From assembly GCA_017354895.1 (NCBI GenBank), contig CP071493.1, forward strand, positions 3,844,001-3,908,000: a stretch of 64,000 nucleotides of DNA, given 5' to 3'. Shown one piece after another: positions 54,067-64,000 of this stretch (position 1 is its first letter; every line of letters starts with the position of its first letter). The stretch is from Podospora comata (lineage: Eukaryota > Ascomycota > Sordariomycetes > Sordariales > Podosporaceae). The position numbers and the translations under genes are program-made. A model generated the notes under the pieces. The model saw nothing but the letters and a program-made list of their open reading frames with translations, was not told where the DNA came from and did not search any database.

Positions 54067-56124
54067 ATGTCGGCACCACCACCTCAGGGGCCGGGAGGCT
54101 TCTCCCTCTTCCCAAATACTACTGCCAGACCACCGTCGAGGAGTCAGAACCAGCAGAGACCACCGACTAGGTCAGGGACACCTCAGGAGGGGCCGTCCAA
54201 TTCGACAGAGGCATCGCCTCCTCGTGGTCCGAGGATACGGAGGGACTCTTCAGTCAGGGAAGGAAAGCAGAGGGTTGCATCAACCAATCCATGGCAACAT
54301 GCTCTTGACGCTCGAGAATCTCAACGACGGCAATATCCCCAGGAGAGCGAGGCCGGGCCGTCCAATGCTGTACCTGTCCCGGACCCCGTGGTTGAGACGA
54401 CATGTGCTCAGCCGGTGAGCGATCCACCGCAGCGATGCGAGACAGCCTTCTCCGAAGCGCAGACTCTTGTCAGGAGTAACAGCGCTCGATCTCGAAGCTC
54501 AATTGCCAAACCACCACTCACATACGCCCCAGCTGGCCAATCTTCTTCTTCAGGAGGACCATCTTCCTCGTCCCATCAAAACCCACCACAACTTCGCTCC
54601 ATCTTTCCCACCTACAACCCCGAGCTTCCTCTGGACAGACAGGAGTACTACCCAAAAGAAGCCTCCCCAACCCGCATTCCCCAAGCAGCTATCTCCCGTC
54701 CTCTCTACTCCCCACGACGAGAGCGCGCCCCAACAGTCACCAGCAACCACAACCCTCAATCGCCCCCCCAAGGACCAATCCAGTCCCCAGCGCCCACCAC
54801 AACCTCCTCCCGCTGGCCCCGCCACCACGAACCGGCCGTGATCCCGCCAGTCTCCTCAACAGAAGAACTGCGCTCCCTCTGGAAAGTAACCAACGGCTGG
54901 AAAGCCTCCTCCCTCGAAGGCCGCCCCTTCTGCCTCAAACTCACCACAACCCCGGACGCCCCAGTCTACACCCTCTCCTCCTCCACCTCCCAACCCTTCT
55001 ACTGCCTCCGAATCGACCCAACCTCCGCCTCCGCCCTCGTCTCCCTCTCCCGCTACGACCCAAACAAACCCTTCAAACAATCCCCCCCCTCCCCAAACAG
55101 CGGCTCCCCCTCCCAATCCCCAACCCCAGGTGGCGTCTCCCAATCGGCAAACATAATCAACTCCTCCCCCTCCACGCCCCCCTCCTCCACCTCCCTCCGA
55201 ACAAGCATGTCCCTCCGCACAAGCAAATCCACCCGCTCCCTCCAACACAACGCCAAAAACTGGCTAGAAGTCCTGACAACCTCCCTCACTCCCCCCGGCC
55301 TGAGGAACGAAAACGACGGTTTGGTCGCCCAGTTATGGCCCTCCGCCGCAGCACGCCTGGTAGCCGACCGCTCCAACGACGCAACAACCGTCGCGCTCGC
55401 GCAGCAAGAATCCGCGCGGTTAGTCTTCGATCCCGATTCGGGCAACCACTTCCTCGTCCACCCCGCCTTAGCCATGCCCTTTTGCGTGACGATAGAGAGA
55501 AACCCGGTTTATTCAAGAACAGAATACACCCTCGAGCACCTCGAATCGCCCGTCCACCTCGCCAAACTCACCCGCGACGGGACAGGGCAGGGTTGGCTGG
55601 AAGTCGACACCTCCATCGCGGCCAAGATCGAGGCGGTGTACCTGGTTGATGTTGTTGTTGCTGCGTTGGTGCTGGTCGCGCACGGGGACGACCAATATAC
55701 CGCCGGTGTCGAGGTCTTCGAGCCGCCTCCGGTTGTTTTTGGTGGGGGGAATGGTTCTGTCATCTCCGGCGACCGTCGCTCTTCACGGTCGTCCAGACGG
55801 GCAGGGGGTGATTCCCGTGCGAGCATGAGAAGAGAAGAGAAACAACGGAAGAAAGAGGCCAAGAAGGCGGAGAAGAGGTCTAAAAGCCGATCCAGCAAGA
55901 AGAGGATGGAGCAGTTCGAGATTGACCTCGAGAGCCAGGATAGTGAATACGGCAAACGATCGGTGAAAGAAAAGGAGGAGAAGTTACCTGCTGTGTTGAG
56001 GGCGTTGGTGTGGCTGATCAAGATTTTCTTCAAATGCTTGATTGGGAGTCTAGCGCTGGTGTTTAAATGTCTCGGGGGAATCATCAACGGGTTGGCGAGA
56101 TGTTGTGGGTTAGGGAAGCTATAG
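54067..56124 (+). CDS. Uncharacterised fungal protein, disordered N terminus, hydrophobic C terminus
   Basis: Single exon, 685 aa, not assigned to a named family. The first ~260 residues are Pro/Ser/Gln/Arg-rich and disordered (MSAPPPQGPGGFSLFPNTTA). A globular part follows in two blocks around 270-345 (ELRSLWKVTNGWKAS, PFYCLRIDP) and 395-560 (NWLEVLTTSLTPPGLRNEND, LVAQLWPSAAARLVADRS, VYLVDVVVAALVLVAHGDD). Separating them is a Ser/Pro-rich insert. After that comes a strongly basic Lys/Arg/Glu stretch (KKEAKKAEKRSKSRSSKKR), then a hydrophobic, Cys-containing tail (ALVWLIKIFFKCLIGSLALV) ending near the stop, which could anchor it to a membrane. Codon texture shifts from C-rich to G-rich along the gene. 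Confidence 0.82.
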   Translation: MSAPPPQGPGGFSLFPNTTARPPSRSQNQQRPPTRSGTPQEGPSNSTEASPPRGPRIRRDSSVREGKQRVASTNPWQHALDARESQRRQYPQESEAGPSNAVPVPDPVVETTCAQPVSDPPQRCETAFSEAQTLVRSNSARSRSSIAKPPLTYAPAGQSSSSGGPSSSSHQNPPQLRSIFPTYNPELPLDRQEYYPKEASPTRIPQAAISRPLYSPRRERAPTVTSNHNPQSPPQGPIQSPAPTTTSSRWPRHHEPAVIPPVSSTEELRSLWKVTNGWKASSLEGRPFCLKLTTTPDAPVYTLSSSTSQPFYCLRIDPTSASALVSLSRYDPNKPFKQSPPSPNSGSPSQSPTPGGVSQSANIINSSPSTPPSSTSLRTSMSLRTSKSTRSLQHNAKNWLEVLTTSLTPPGLRNENDGLVAQLWPSAAARLVADRSNDATTVALAQQESARLVFDPDSGNHFLVHPALAMPFCVTIERNPVYSRTEYTLEHLESPVHLAKLTRDGTGQGWLEVDTSIAAKIEAVYLVDVVVAALVLVAHGDDQYTAGVEVFEPPPVVFGGGNGSVISGDRRSSRSSRRAGGDSRASMRREEKQRKKEAKKAEKRSKSRSSKKRMEQFEIDLESQDSEYGKRSVKEKEEKLPAVLRALVWLIKIFFKCLIGSLALVFKCLGGIINGLARCCGLGKL

Positions 56125-56379
56125 GTGTTTCTTTCATGTCGATATTTGATTCCACCGGTTGGGTTTTTTTGGGTCAGGCAGGGACAGGATATGAACTCAT
56201 GAATTCTGGCGTCGGGTATATATCTCAGGTTCTAATATCAATATCTCCGTCCCCCTTTTCCCCTCAGAGTGAAGCCAGACTCTCGCTCTGTTTGGAGAGG
56301 GAAAAACAAACGATGGATACTAGTGGCAGAAACGTACATTACAAAAACAAATCAAAGAAAACCATCTCTAGCCCAGAGA

Positions 56380-57222
56380 TCACCTCTTCCTCTCCCTGAC
56401 CTTAATCCTCCTCCCCGCCTTCGTAACCCCCCCGCTCGTCGCCGTTTTCGCCATCTTCGCCTGTGTAACCTCCAGTTCCAACTCGGCATCCGTCAACGCC
56501 TTGAGCTTTTTCCTCGCCTCCTTCAACTTCTTAGCCAATTTCTCCAAATTCCGCTCCTTCCTCACCCTCTCCTCATCATCCTCATCATCACTCTCCTGTT
56601 CCCTCTCCTGCCTTTTCCTTCCCTCCACCACCTCCTTCCGCTCCTCAACCCCCTCACAAAAAACAATCTTCTTCGCTTTCTTCGGTTGTTGCCCTCCCAT
56701 ATCAAACTCATCCTCACTATCCTCCTCCTCTTCCCCCCCGCCCGCAAGCACCCACCTCTCCTCCAACCCCCTCACCTCCTTGGCAACAATATTCCTCACA
56801 GTCCTCACATACCCCAAATCCTGCGTCTTGAGCAGCCTGACTAAATCCACACCCATAGCCTTGTTTCCCCTATCCCCCGCTACCTTTCCATCAAACCCTT
56901 TTCCCGCAGTGAGAGAAGACGACCCGGCCGACTTGCGGGACATCATGCCGAAATAAAACTCATCTTCGTTCTTCTCGGCGGCTTTCTCCCGGAGGGATTT
57001 GAGGACTGTTTGCTTTTTTTTGTAGTCCTTTGCGCGTTTTTGATAATCTTTTTTCTTTTCTAGGAGGCCGAGTTTGGCGCGCTCGAGGGGCTGGGCGCGT
57101 TCGCGGTGGGAGCGGCGTTGGACGCTGTGTTATTTACTGGTTAGCATTTGAAAAAACGAAGAGGAGGGGGAGGGAAGGGGGAGGGGGGAGGGAAGGGGTT
57201 ACCTGTTCCGTAGGGAAGACAT
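56380..57222 (-). CDS. UTP11: U3 snoRNA-associated protein UTP11 (SSU processome)
   Basis: Exons 57222..57203 and 57124..56380 (78-bp intron with a CTAAC branch) give 254 aa. The tiny first exon gives MSSLRN, and the splice yields [13 protein letters not shown], the invariant start of Utp11. Then come [38 protein letters not shown], and the middle block [17 protein letters not shown]. The acidic tract ([14 protein letters not shown]) and the basic coiled-coil end also fit. Utp11 is a nucleolar component of the 90S pre-ribosome needed for 18S rRNA processing. Confidence 0.94.
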
Positions 57223-57801
57223 GGTGATGGTTTGGGGTTTGCGACTTTTTGGGTTGCGGTTCTGTTGACTTTCTTTTGCGACTTTTGTGATGGAATCGGG
57301 TTGATTGATATCGCCGTCGCTGTCACAACTGAAAAAGTGCGACAGTGAAGGTGGAAGTAGAGTGATCGAATAATCGATTGATAGCGGGATCGTCGCTCTT
57401 CAACAGCGAAAGCAGCGGGCGGTCAGGATTTCTGGCGGGTGCTTGCTCGACAGACGGCAGAACCAAAATTTGAGAGCTGCGCAGCTGCGATAAGATAAGA
57501 CTTTGGCAGCAGGTTCGGGTGGGGTCTCCGAACTCCACTGCGGGTCGAGATCCAGACCACCAAGGGTTCGAGATCCACTTTCAATGTGCGCTTTTTGACG
57601 ACGTCATATTCGAGATATCAATTTCAGGAGATGTTTTGGGGGAATATCAAAAGTCTGCTGTGTTCCATTGATAGCGAGTGTTTTAGCGATTGTCCATCTG
57701 GCTTATAATCCAGATGTAAGTAGAGTATATAGGTCAGTCATCAATCATTCCCCTCCCCAACTCCCACATCTCAAACACCACAAAGACTCCAACAAAACAA
57801 A
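57223..57801. other. Spacer between UTP11 and the CorA-like gene
   Basis: About 580 bp containing the UTP11 promoter and the 3' flank of the CorA-like gene. No gene recognised. Confidence 0.5.
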
Positions 57802-59379
57802 TCAACACATCCCCTTCCCCTCTACCCTACGCTTCCCCATCCCCCCACCCCTCACCACCTTTGCAAAAAAATACAGCCCAAAAGCCACCACACTAACCGG
57901 CACGGCAACCGCCCAATACATCCAAAACCTCTCCCCCCCGGGCGCAAACCAATCCTCCATCCCAAACAAGCTCGCCACAAACCCAAGCGGTATAAACACC
58001 AACCCCACCACCGTCAACGCCTTGACGCTCGTCGCCTCCTGCCTGCTCAACATCTGCTCCTCCACCGCCTGCCTATTCCCCGCCATCCCCGCCAGCCCAG
58101 TGATACTACTGCTCAAAAGCTCCACCCTCCTCCTCACATCCTTCAACGCCATGTACAAAAACTGAAAATCTGCCTCGGAAGACGAACCACTGCCAGACAA
58201 AACATTCGGTGCCTGAAACGGAATCCGACACTGTATCATGATCGACTCGAGATCAATACAATAATACGACAACCTCCGCTCATACGACTGCACATCTGAC
58301 CACTGTTTCTCTACCGCGGTGGTGTTGAAGTACTCGAGATTCTCCTGCCTCGACATGCTATGCTGCACGTGAGAGATGTACGTCTGCAAAAAACCGACGT
58401 GTTGGCGGTAATGGCTTGCGACGATCTTTTGCGCGAGGGTCAAGACCAGGTCGGTGCCGTGGCTGTCGAATAAATCCCAGTGGTGATCGAGGTAGAAGCA
58501 CAAGTCGTCGAGGAGTGTTGTTCGGGGCGGGCCGCCGCGGTGGAGGTTCTTCATCTGTCGTTGGTGAGGGATGAAGTCGGGGTACCCCCCTTGGTGGAAG
58601 CGCGTGATAGGGGAGACGGGGATCGGGTTGTAGGCTTCGTAAGAGGTCCCTACGTATCGGAGGGGGGGGTCGGTGATGACGATGCAATCCCAGCCTGTGC
58701 CATTTTCTCGTGGGCGCCGCCAGATGGAACACTTCCTGTGGAGGCAGACTGTGTCGGCGAATTTACCGAGGATTCGAGTAGTTGTGACGGTGCGCCCGGT
58801 TTCTGCGCAAAAGACGCGAAAGTTGCTTTGAAGGTCGTTGGGGAGGGAGATGAGCTGGTAGTATCTCATGGTGACATGCTCTTTTTGGACGCATGGGAGC
58901 GAGATGTTGTAGTAGGCGTCGTTGGACTTGAAGGCTTCGGGGGCGTTGTCTCGTTCGTGGTCGACGAAAAAGGCGGGGTGGATGTTGAAGTGTGTGCCCA
59001 GGGTGCCGATGTGGGCTGGGGCTTGGCCCTCCATGATGATGATTCGGCGTCCATCTGGGCCTGAGGCGGGTGATTCGTCGGTCAAGGAGAGTCTGAACTT
59101 TGCTGGGTCGCTGCACTGCCACGGCTTTCTGGTGAAGGGAGAGCCCGCGGATGGGGACTCTAGCACGGTGATTCTGGTATTTTTGAAGGGCCAGGGTATG
59201 TTCTTGAGTTCGAGTCTGGGGTCTCTACGTCTCAACCTAGGCTCGGACGAGGCGAGACTCTCGATGACGTTTCGGTACTGCTGGCAATCGGCAAGCCAGA
59301 CGCTGCCCCCTTGGCTTCCTTGGCTAAACTGACTGTCTTGCCTTGCAACGGAAGGCTTGGGGGCATGGTTTGTGATCAT
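57802..59379 (-). CDS. CorA-like membrane protein
   Basis: Single exon, 525 aa. A large soluble N-terminal part (to about 450) contains blocks usual in fungal CorA-like proteins, such as GTHFNIHPAFFVDHE near 127-142 and CSIWRRPRENGTGWDCIVIT. A long helix follows (about 405-450), then two closely spaced membrane helices near the C terminus at about 453-473 and 486-506. The loop between them reads SLFGMEDWF at 470-478. Canonical CorA/Mrs2 transporters have GMN at the loop start, where this protein has GME. Many fungal CorA-like proteins depart from GMN, and their ion selectivity is unknown. The topology still points to a pentameric cation channel. Transport of Mg2+ should not be assumed. Confidence 0.85.
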   Translation of the reverse strand: MITNHAPKPSVARQDSQFSQGSQGGSVWLADCQQYRNVIESLASSEPRLRRRDPRLELKNIPWPFKNTRITVLESPSAGSPFTRKPWQCSDPAKFRLSLTDESPASGPDGRRIIIMEGQAPAHIGTLGTHFNIHPAFFVDHERDNAPEAFKSNDAYYNISLPCVQKEHVTMRYYQLISLPNDLQSNFRVFCAETGRTVTTTRILGKFADTVCLHRKCSIWRRPRENGTGWDCIVITDPPLRYVGTSYEAYNPIPVSPITRFHQGGYPDFIPHQRQMKNLHRGGPPRTTLLDDLCFYLDHHWDLFDSHGTDLVLTLAQKIVASHYRQHVGFLQTYISHVQHSMSRQENLEYFNTTAVEKQWSDVQSYERRLSYYCIDLESIMIQCRIPFQAPNVLSGSGSSSEADFQFLYMALKDVRRRVELLSSSITGLAGMAGNRQAVEEQMLSRQEATSVKALTVVGLVFIPLGFVASLFGMEDWFAPGGERFWMYWAVAVPVSVVAFGLYFFAKVVRGGGMGKRRVEGKGMC

Positions 59380-60953
59380 GTTGAATATCCTGGCTTGCTC
59401 CTCGGAGATGCTGTGAGCACCGAGACCACCGTGGAGGCTGTTCCTCCCGTACTTAAAGAAACGAAATCCCTTGTCAAGGCATATGGTAAGAGATTCAGAG
59501 GCCTGAGTGAGGCTGCCGAGTCAGGCGGTCCCCTCCATTGAAGGGACGTCCGTCTCATTAAAAACGCCCGGTGAACTTAACCGGCAAGTTTTGAACCTCA
59601 TCATCAACATGACCGACGAAGTGATTGGCTGGTCGAGCCGATACTGTTGCCAAGACCAAGTCCTGGAAGAGGGGAGCAGCGCGATGGGGCAAGCAAAACA
59701 ACGACATAGCGGTCATCTGATATTCCTGTTTGAGAGTTCTAGATGATGTCGTTTGGCTATTCGTTACGTGAGGCCATGTCAAGGTGTGGTAGGTGTGAAG
59801 GTCTGGGACCAATAGGATCAACTCCGGCCAGAGCCTTCTTGTCAGTTCGGGAGTTGGAAGTCTATGTGCCATGGACGCCTGCGCTAAATCGAATGTATGC
59901 TGGTGCATCTCAGCTCTTGGAGGCAGAGCCTGACATCGTCATTTTTGGTTTCATGTTTCCCCAACTTGAAGGCGTCCAGTCTGCAAGTCAGCCTAACCCC
60001 GTGAGTTTATGATGAGACTATTGGTTGTATGCTCTTATCTGACGTCTTGGATATTGATACTGGAACATTTATCTCCTTGTTGCCCCGAGATCTGGGCAAA
60101 CACTGCCACTGATGCCATGTGGCCCCCCGCACTGGAGAATCTGGGGTCGGATTTGGGGGAGTTTGAAGCCCGCTGTCGTCCTCTCTCCAAGAATTTTGGT
60201 CTTTTTTATTTGTGTTGTTTTGTTTTCCAAATCATCGTTGAGATGAAACAACATTGCAGCTGAAGGGTGGGACGGTCTCCCCTTTGCCTCCCAGGTCGAA
60301 CCCGGCTGTCTGGGTTCAGATTTCCTTGGAGCTGCCTTAGCGCCGGCTGAATCCCGCCGTCGACTTCCACCGGAAGTTATTCAATGCCGGGCATTTCGGA
60401 CAGTTTCACGACTGCCGCTGCATTTCATAGCGGTATGCAACCTCGGACAGCCCAGAGAGCACTCCGCGTATCCTTTCCTATTGTTCTCGAATGTTCCCCC
60501 CCCCTATTCCCTCGAAATTGGTGATGCTCGTATCAATTCACAAACAGGGCTCACAGCCACTATAAATACCGGAAATCGGCACTAACAAGATCGCCAAGCA
60601 TGTCGATTCTCCACAGTTACAGGGCACATCGCAGCCTGTCAGGGGCAAGCTCTCCATTTCTGTGAGCCGCTATTCGACCCGGACGAGCAACCCGTTGGAA
60701 GCTTGTTGAGTTCCCCGGCAGTTTTTGGATGCACTTTTGTTTTCATTGCAGCTGACGTGTTTCTCTGACAATCTCCTTTTACTGTTGCTCCACCGCTGCG
60801 CCTTGGGCTCATTCATTCACTTACTTTTCTCCATCATTTTCATCTCTCGCTCACCTATTCTTTCCCAACCAGGTCATCCAGTGACCTCTTGATGGTTCCC
60901 GTCCCGCCTCTCACCGTCGCCATCACTTGCATTTGGGTGGCTAAAGGGGAGCA
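59380..60953. other. Divergent intergenic region (about 1.6 kb)
   Basis: This lies between the CorA-like gene (minus) and the mannosidase gene (plus). No coding frame with family features was seen. A TATAAATA sequence at 60562-60569 could be a core promoter element, although it is nearly 400 bp from the mannosidase ATG. A C-run occurs at 60499-60506. Confidence 0.5.
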
Positions 60954-62837
60954 ATGGCCATCCTAACCGCCCGCAGGTTTCAACGCCTAGCTCTGTTGAC
61001 GGTGGTCGCTCTTGTTTTCTATATACTCCTCGACCAAGCAGACTATGTTGCCATTCCCATGGTGCCAAAAACGGGGCAATATGTCCAAAGCACTTACGAC
61101 TGGGCAAGACGCCGGATGAAATATCCGTTTGATGAGTCCAAACTCATCAAGCTGCCAGAGGGGATCCCACGAGAGCTTCCCCGCATCCAGTATGACTTCT
61201 CCCAGGATGAAGCCAGCGAGTCTCACATCAAGACTCAAAAGGAACGACAGGAGGCTGTGAAGCAGGCCGCAAAGAAGTCATGGAACGCCTATCGAAAATA
61301 CGCCTGGGGCCGGGATGAGCTCCTCCCTGAGAAGCTCACTGGAAAAGACACCTTTGCTGGATGGGGTGCTACGCTGGTGGACTCGTTGGACACGCTGTGG
61401 ATCATGGGATTGAAGGACGAATACAAGGAGGCGGTCCAAAAGACCGCTACCATCAACTGGGACAAGACGACCTCTTCACATTGCTCGCTTTTCGAAACGA
61501 CGATCCGGTATCTGGGTGGTCTCCTCTCAGCATACGATCTCAATGGCGACCAGGTCCTCCTCGACAAGGCCGTTGAGCTGGGCGATATGCTCTACGCCGG
61601 CTTCGACACCCCCAACCACATGCCAGCAAACAGCTTCAACTTTCGTGAGGCGAAGGCGGGAAGTCTCAGGCCCAGCATGGGCGAGTCCTCTGCTGCAGCC
61701 GGAACCCTGTCTCTCGAATTTACTCGGCTTGCCCAGCTGACCGGGGATCCCAAGTATTTCAACGCCATTTCTGGGGTGACGCGCGCCCTTGAGAAGACGC
61801 AGGACGACACAAATCTCCCGGGAATGTGGCCAGTGTTTATTGACGTCTCTCGCAACGAGCCCGAGAACCCCATCAGTGCGAAGGGTAGCTCTTTTAGCCT
61901 CGGCGCCTCTGCCGACTCGGCCTACGAGTACTTTTCCAAGATGTACGTCCTTCTCGGTGGCCTCGATCCAACGTACAAGAAACTTCACATGAAGTCCATG
62001 GCCACCGCTCGCAACCACCTCCTTTTCCGGCCCATGCTACCGGATTTGTACCCTGCCACACCGCCTGATGTGCTGTTGTCGGGTAATGTCTATGCTAATG
62101 GTCAAGACATTGTCGACCTCCAGCCTCAGGTGCAGCACTTGGGGTGCTTTGCGGGTGGAATGTTTGCCTTGGGTGGGAAGCTCTTCCATGAACCCGCCCA
62201 CGTCAAGATTGGCGAGCAGCTCGCTCGTGGGTGTGCCTGGGCGTATGAAGCGTTTCCTTCTGGGATCATGCCTGAGGTTTCAGAGATCATTCCCTGCCCT
62301 GCTCCCTCTTCTGCGCCTTCATCGAAGGACGAAGAAGAGGAGTTTCCCCGGTGCGAGTGGGATGATGCAACCTATAAAGAAGCCAACACCGCCCCTGGCC
62401 GGTATCCCAAGCCTTTCAGGGCTGTCCAGGACCCTTCGTATCTCCTCCGGCCTGAAGCGATCGAGTCTATCTTTATTGCTTACCGCATCACTGGCAAGAA
62501 GGACTTGCTCGATATCGCCTGGCGCATGTTCACGGCTGTTCAAAAAGCGACCGAAACAAACGAGGCGTACACGGCTATTTCAGACGTCAATGTTGCCCCG
62601 GGTGAAGAGCAGGCGGATGCTCATGGCCGGGGTGGGACGAGGTCAAGAACCAAGAACTCGATGGAGAGCTTTTGGATTGCCGAGACGCTGAAGTACTATT
62701 ATCTTATCTTCTCTGAGCCGGACCTCATCAGTTTGGATGACTATGTTTTTAATACCGAGGCGCACCCGTTGAAGATTCCCAAGCCGGGTAAGGGGGCGGA
62801 GGGGAAGGAGGGGTTGGATACGGAAAAGGAGGCATAA
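60954..62837 (+). CDS. Class I alpha-1,2-mannosidase (GH47), Golgi type II membrane protein
   Basis: Single exon, 627 aa. A short cytosolic tail and a signal anchor at about residues 10-28 (RLALLTVVALVFYILLDQA) put the catalytic domain in the lumen. GH47 landmarks in order: AKKSWNAYRKYAWGRDEL, TLVDSLDTLWIMGL, SSHCSLFETTIRYLGGLLSA, MGESSAAAGTLSLEFTRLAQ, GASADSAYEYFSKMYVL, LGCFAGGMFALGG, YLLRPEAIESIFIAYRIT and the closing SMESFWIAETLKYYYLIF, then LDDYVFNTEAHPL. The acidic residues of the active site and the Ca2+-binding Thr of the final NTEAHP motif are present. It trims alpha-1,2-linked mannose from N-glycans. The length and anchor suggest a Golgi or ER mannosidase IB-like enzyme, not a secreted one. 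Confidence 0.95.
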   Translation: MAILTARRFQRLALLTVVALVFYILLDQADYVAIPMVPKTGQYVQSTYDWARRRMKYPFDESKLIKLPEGIPRELPRIQYDFSQDEASESHIKTQKERQEAVKQAAKKSWNAYRKYAWGRDELLPEKLTGKDTFAGWGATLVDSLDTLWIMGLKDEYKEAVQKTATINWDKTTSSHCSLFETTIRYLGGLLSAYDLNGDQVLLDKAVELGDMLYAGFDTPNHMPANSFNFREAKAGSLRPSMGESSAAAGTLSLEFTRLAQLTGDPKYFNAISGVTRALEKTQDDTNLPGMWPVFIDVSRNEPENPISAKGSSFSLGASADSAYEYFSKMYVLLGGLDPTYKKLHMKSMATARNHLLFRPMLPDLYPATPPDVLLSGNVYANGQDIVDLQPQVQHLGCFAGGMFALGGKLFHEPAHVKIGEQLARGCAWAYEAFPSGIMPEVSEIIPCPAPSSAPSSKDEEEEFPRCEWDDATYKEANTAPGRYPKPFRAVQDPSYLLRPEAIESIFIAYRITGKKDLLDIAWRMFTAVQKATETNEAYTAISDVNVAPGEEQADAHGRGGTRSRTKNSMESFWIAETLKYYYLIFSEPDLISLDDYVFNTEAHPLKIPKPGKGAEGKEGLDTEKEA

Positions 62838-63143
62838 AAAAGGACAGGTGCACATGGGGTGGAAGGCAGAGCAGCATATACATCACGCATGAATAGAATT
62901 TCATCTTTTAGAGTTCAACTCCACCACCGTTGATATCAAACGTCCCCGAAGCCGAAGCCGAAGCCCTTCAAAGGTACCACCCACCCCACACAGCTATGAC
63001 GCAGCACCGCAGCGTTCAAAAGTGGGGTCCCCGCTCACCGTCGCGGCAGTGCCTCGTTGGGTCGTCCCGCCCCTCCTTTCCAGAACCAAGCTCCCTTTTA
63101 TTACCACAAGAGCTCCAAAACCCCTGTCACAATCTTTCTCCAT
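62838..63143. other. Spacer between the mannosidase and Maf genes
   Basis: About 300 bp of 3' flank and promoter. A short GCCGAA hexamer repeat occurs at 62951-62968 (GAAGCCGAAGCCGAAGCC). No gene recognised. Confidence 0.5.
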
Positions 63144-64000
63144 ATGAACTTGACCCCTTTCCGACGACCTGCCACACTTCTCCTCTACCTCTCCCGTCAT
63201 TTCACCACCACCACAACCACCTGTTCCCTCAAACACCCACCACCACCACCAACCCCCCCTTTTCCAACCACCATCAACGCAATGGACCTCACTTCCCCAC
63301 CCCCCGAGGAACCCCCCTCCTACATCGCCGCCGCCCGCAGCCACGGCATCCCCCTCCGTCAATCAGCCCCCATCAAACCCGGCCCCTTGCCGCTTCAGCT
63401 CCCCATCCTCAACCACCTCCGCACCAAGCGCGTGATTTTAGCCTCTGCCTCCCCTCGTCGAAGAGCAATGCTCAACCAAATCGGACTCACAAACCTCGAA
63501 GTCTGGCCTTCAAACACCCCCGAGGACCTCGACAAGAAAACACACTCACCAGAGGAGTACGTCTCAGCCACCGCCCGAGCAAAATGCCACGCCGTCTACG
63601 AAGCCGTCCTCGCCGCCCAGGCCAAACCAGACGCCACCAAGGAACATTTGGAAGATCCAGCTGTTGTCATTGCAGCGGATACAATCATCGCCACCCGCGC
63701 AGGGCAGATATTGGAAAAGCCAAAAAGCGAACAAGATCATGTTCGGATGCTGACGCATCTGAGGGATGGGAGGTATCACCGGGTTTTGACGGGGGTTTGC
63801 GTCATGGCGCCAAAGGCGGATGCGAGTCATCCGGGGTATGAGATTAGGGGGCATGTGGAGGATACGAAGGTTTACTTCGCGAGGGAGGAGGACGGGTTGC
63901 CGGACGATGTTATTGAGAGTTATGTCAGGACGAGGGAGGGGGCAGATAAGGCGGGGGGGTATGCGCTGCAGGGAGTGGGGGGGATGGTGCTTGTGGAGAA
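63144..64000 (+). CDS. Maf/HAM1-like nucleotide pyrophosphatase, 5' part, cut by window edge
   Basis: The frame is open from the ATG at 63144 to the right edge (about 285 codons). The Maf signature SASPRRRAML lies at about residues 98-107, followed by EEYVSATARAKC, the catalytic VVIAADTII, KPKSEQDH, LRDGRYHRVLTGVCVM and the near-terminal GGYALQGVGGMVLVE. Maf proteins hydrolyse non-canonical or excess nucleoside triphosphates (dTTP, UTP, modified pyrimidines) to monophosphates. An internal in-frame ATG at 63282 would start at MDLTSPPPEE. The extra 46 residues from 63144 are Arg/Thr/Pro-rich without acidic residues and look like a mitochondrial presequence, so two forms are possible. Only the last few residues are missing from the window. 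Confidence 0.9.
   Translation, partial: MNLTPFRRPATLLLYLSRHFTTTTTTCSLKHPPPPPTPPFPTTINAMDLTSPPPEEPPSYIAAARSHGIPLRQSAPIKPGPLPLQLPILNHLRTKRVILASASPRRRAMLNQIGLTNLEVWPSNTPEDLDKKTHSPEEYVSATARAKCHAVYEAVLAAQAKPDATKEHLEDPAVVIAADTIIATRAGQILEKPKSEQDHVRMLTHLRDGRYHRVLTGVCVMAPKADASHPGYEIRGHVEDTKVYFAREEDGLPDDVIESYVRTREGADKAGGYALQGVGGMVLVE

Noticed and set aside
59743-60263. Two short plus-strand frames upstream of the mannosidase gene
   Set aside because: No domain features, and they fall in a divergent promoter region.

Overview
The window looks like a chromosomal segment from a filamentous ascomycete, most likely a sordariomycete of the Sordariales (Podospora/Chaetomiaceae-like). The reasons are short introns (mostly 51-84 bp, GTRAGT-like donors, CTAAC-like branch sites, YAG acceptors), intron-poor genes with GC-rich wobble positions, a dispersed single 5S rRNA gene with its own upstream TATA box, and protein families typical of these fungi. 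No mobile element, prophage or CRISPR array is seen. The species call is an inference.

Layout, left to right. 0-10 kb: the 5' part of a GUP1-type MBOAT gene (minus, cut by the left edge), an F-box gene of the HRT3/FBXO9 type (minus), a truncated PfkB/ribokinase relic, a 13-bp minisatellite, a 5S rRNA fragment, and alanyl-tRNA synthetase (minus). 10-22 kb: an uncharacterised nuclear-looking protein with a 27-bp tandem repeat running through its stop codon, an RCR-like PPxY membrane protein, a PTC7-type PP2C phosphatase, a KRE9/KNH1-like GPI-anchored protein and HPM1 histidine methyltransferase. 23-25 kb: a spliced Baeyer-Villiger-type flavin monooxygenase.

26.5-41.5 kb is the most interesting block. 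Two tandem, same-strand paralogous NLR genes (patatin-like phospholipase, NB-ARC NTPase, TPR-like C terminus; about 1,400 aa each) are followed by SDHAF3 (succinate dehydrogenase assembly), a DHR2-type DEAH helicase and the SNAP-25-type SNARE gene sec-9. In Neurospora crassa a patatin-NB-TPR receptor (PLP-1) linked to SEC-9 forms an allorecognition pair: PLP-1 senses incompatible SEC-9 alleles and triggers cell death after hyphal fusion. This window seems to carry that locus with the receptor gene duplicated.

42-64 kb: a small hypothetical protein, a GTPBP1/2-like translational GTPase, a complete 5S rRNA gene, mitochondrial threonyl-tRNA synthetase, an uncharacterised membrane coiled-coil protein, a 3.2-kb gene-free stretch with a diverged repeat, a second uncharacterised fungal protein, UTP11 (small-subunit processome), a CorA-like membrane protein, a Golgi class I alpha-mannosidase (GH47) and the 5' part of a Maf-family nucleotide pyrophosphatase (plus, cut by the right edge). 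Most genes outside the NLR/sec-9 block are single-copy housekeeping genes with no operon-like relation to each other.
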